Part shown: positions 29,100 through 30,169 of the stretch, piece after piece
Position numbering within the stretch: the stretch's first letter is position 1
Layout of the letters: every line of letters begins with the position of its first letter
Assembly (NCBI GenBank): GCA_000969725.1
Contig: JXSR01S072124.1
DNA: 30,169 nucleotides
Source of the DNA: Ophiothrix spiculata
Taxonomy: Eukaryota > Echinodermata > Ophiuroidea > Amphilepidida > Ophiotrichidae
Reading direction: 5' to 3' (one strand)
The notes under the pieces: model-generated
The model's database searches: none
Told to the model about the DNA's origin: nothing
Seen by the model: the letters and a program-made list of their open reading frames with translations, nothing else
Made by a program: the position numbers and the translations under genes

Positions 29100-29740
29100 A
29101 CCCCGGTCTATGACGTATTTGGACAAATTTCTTGATTTTTGCTTGTTGGATTTTGTTGGACTGAGGAGGGTTAGGGTTAAGGGAGTAGAGTCCTACCTGA
29201 AGGACCAAATGAAGCCACCTTCCATGGAGGCATTGGAATGATTGAGCACTGCTGAACAAAGTGCATTGAGGTGAAGGGGGACAATGTTGAAAAATAACAA
29301 CCCTTCTTGGGGAGACCAAGAACTTTTCGATCTACCCTCATATTTTATGTTCCCTGTAATAATTATCTTCAGCAAACAAAACATATCTAAAAATGTAGAC
29401 TTTAATTTAAAAAAAAACTTAGAACATAAAATTGTGGATCGGTTGATTGAGTTTACAGAAGCTTTTATGCAGTTGTCAATGGGAGTCTTTAACTTACCCT
29501 CCTCAAGCTATCACTCATATTTACTTTAAAATTTGAAGATCTGACACAAAGTTCAACTGTCTTTCACATCACTTTTGTAGACATAGGTTGAATATTTACT
29601 TAAAACAAATAAAATATGTCAAAGATCCAGTGTGTTCACTTTGTGACCCCAAGATTCAACATTTAGTAAATGTTGAATACCTGATGATCCTTGCGGAGGG
29701 TAAGCTCCAGACTGCCATTGATGCGTGCATTAGTCCACTA
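29100..29740. other. intronic stretch without recognised elements
   Basis: Open frames here have no domain or splice support. Near 29641-29680 a short inverted repeat TCAACATTTA / TAAATGTTGA is present. Confidence 0.4.
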
Positions 29741-29748
29741 TAACCTAC

Positions 29749-30069
29749 CTTCGACTATGATCTCGCTTGTCTCACTCGTGATATCGCCTTCATCATTTTG
29801 TATAACACACTCATATATGCCACTAGTCCTATTATGAGTCCTTATTACAAGAGAACTGAGTGGATTGGATACACTCACTCTGATCTTATCACACTTGATA
29901 AAATGTCCAAGATTTGTCTCTTCAAGAGGTCTCAGTGAGTCTTCACCATCCCCCTGGAATCTCCACGTTGCGTTGGCGGGCTTCAGGGTCGGATCCAAGC
30001 GGCCTTCACAGAACAAGACTATGTCACGGTTGTCGCACACTGTAAGGTTTTGTCGATGTGGAACTAAAA
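29749..30069 (-). CDS. exon encoding one immunoglobulin-like domain
   Basis: On the minus strand the acceptor TCTCATTATTCTACAG ends at 30070 and the donor GAAG|GTAGGT starts at 29748. The exon is 321 nt with phase 1 at both ends, the classic symmetrical arrangement of Ig-domain exons. The domain shows IVLFC (B-strand Cys), ATWRF (C-strand Trp), SSLVIRTHNRTSGIYECVIQ (E-F strands with the second Cys) and ending SEIIVE. Sequons are NLT, NAT and NRT. Two additional cysteines (TVCDN and IKCDK) could form an extra disulphide. This indicates an extracellular part of a secreted or membrane protein. Upstream exons lie beyond the window. Which Ig superfamily member cannot be told. Confidence 0.9.
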
Positions 30070-30169
30070 CTGTAGAATAATGAGACCGATATGAAAGAGG
30101 TTGACTGAAGAAATTGATTTTGAAAGAAAGGGTAGTTAAAAAAGAAAGGGGTGGTGATCCCTCCATTAA

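Noticed and set aside
1-30169. CRISPR array, phage, defence island or other prokaryotic system
   Set aside because: The repeats are dispersed inverted-repeat elements with no regular spacers. Introns, LINEs and mariner show animal DNA.

Overview
The window is animal nuclear DNA. It is AT-rich, its reading frames are short and broken, the few credible coding segments are bounded by GT/AG splice sites, and it carries CR1/L2-like LINE, mariner, hAT-like, tRNA-derived SINE and many foldback (MITE-type) repeats. The repeat mix suggests a marine invertebrate, perhaps an echinoderm, hemichordate or related deuterostome. That placement is an impression, not a proof.

Genes. The left edge holds the last two exons of a plus-strand gene (220-317 and 1406-1468). 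They join in phase 0 and end in a lysine-rich tail whose stop overlaps an AATAAA. The right edge holds a minus-strand gene: a phase 1-1 immunoglobulin-domain exon (30069-29749), a phase-compatible 104-nt exon (26673-26570) and a possible final exon (24858-24802). The two genes point toward each other. The roughly 23 kb between their 3' ends is repeat-dominated. One weak two-exon candidate lies at 11.43-12.03 kb on the plus strand. No protein could be named with confidence beyond its domain.

Layout. 0.3-2.3 kb: plus-gene 3' end, a 430-bp foldback and three copies of MITE family A (ends CGTCATGTGAG, 4-bp target duplications). 2.4-4.3 kb: a family B MITE (ends GGTCGATTTCACTAAC), a tandem array of nuclear-receptor-like half-sites and a fragment of another MITE. 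5.8-7.97 kb: hairpins, a short family A copy and a 129-bp direct repeat. 8.2-10.5 kb: a tRNA-derived SINE, a MITE ending TGTGATGGCTCACCCC and a family B copy with a nested insertion. 10.5-14.1 kb: an hAT-like MITE, further foldbacks and short-period degenerate repeats. 14.76-17.6 kb: two family A copies (one with a nested MITE), a CR1/L2-like LINE missing its catalytic core and a family B copy. 17.6-24.8 kb: AT-rich DNA with five foldbacks and no convincing coding. 25.7-26.3 kb: a 618-bp MITE with a TAA duplication. 26.8-29.1 kb, in the intron of the Ig gene: a 5'-truncated LINE inside tandem tRNA-like repeats, a dead mariner and another tRNA-like SINE.

I found no operon, CRISPR array, phage or intact autonomous transposon. 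The most distinctive feature is the density of inverted-repeat elements, several of which are nested so that their order of insertion can be read.
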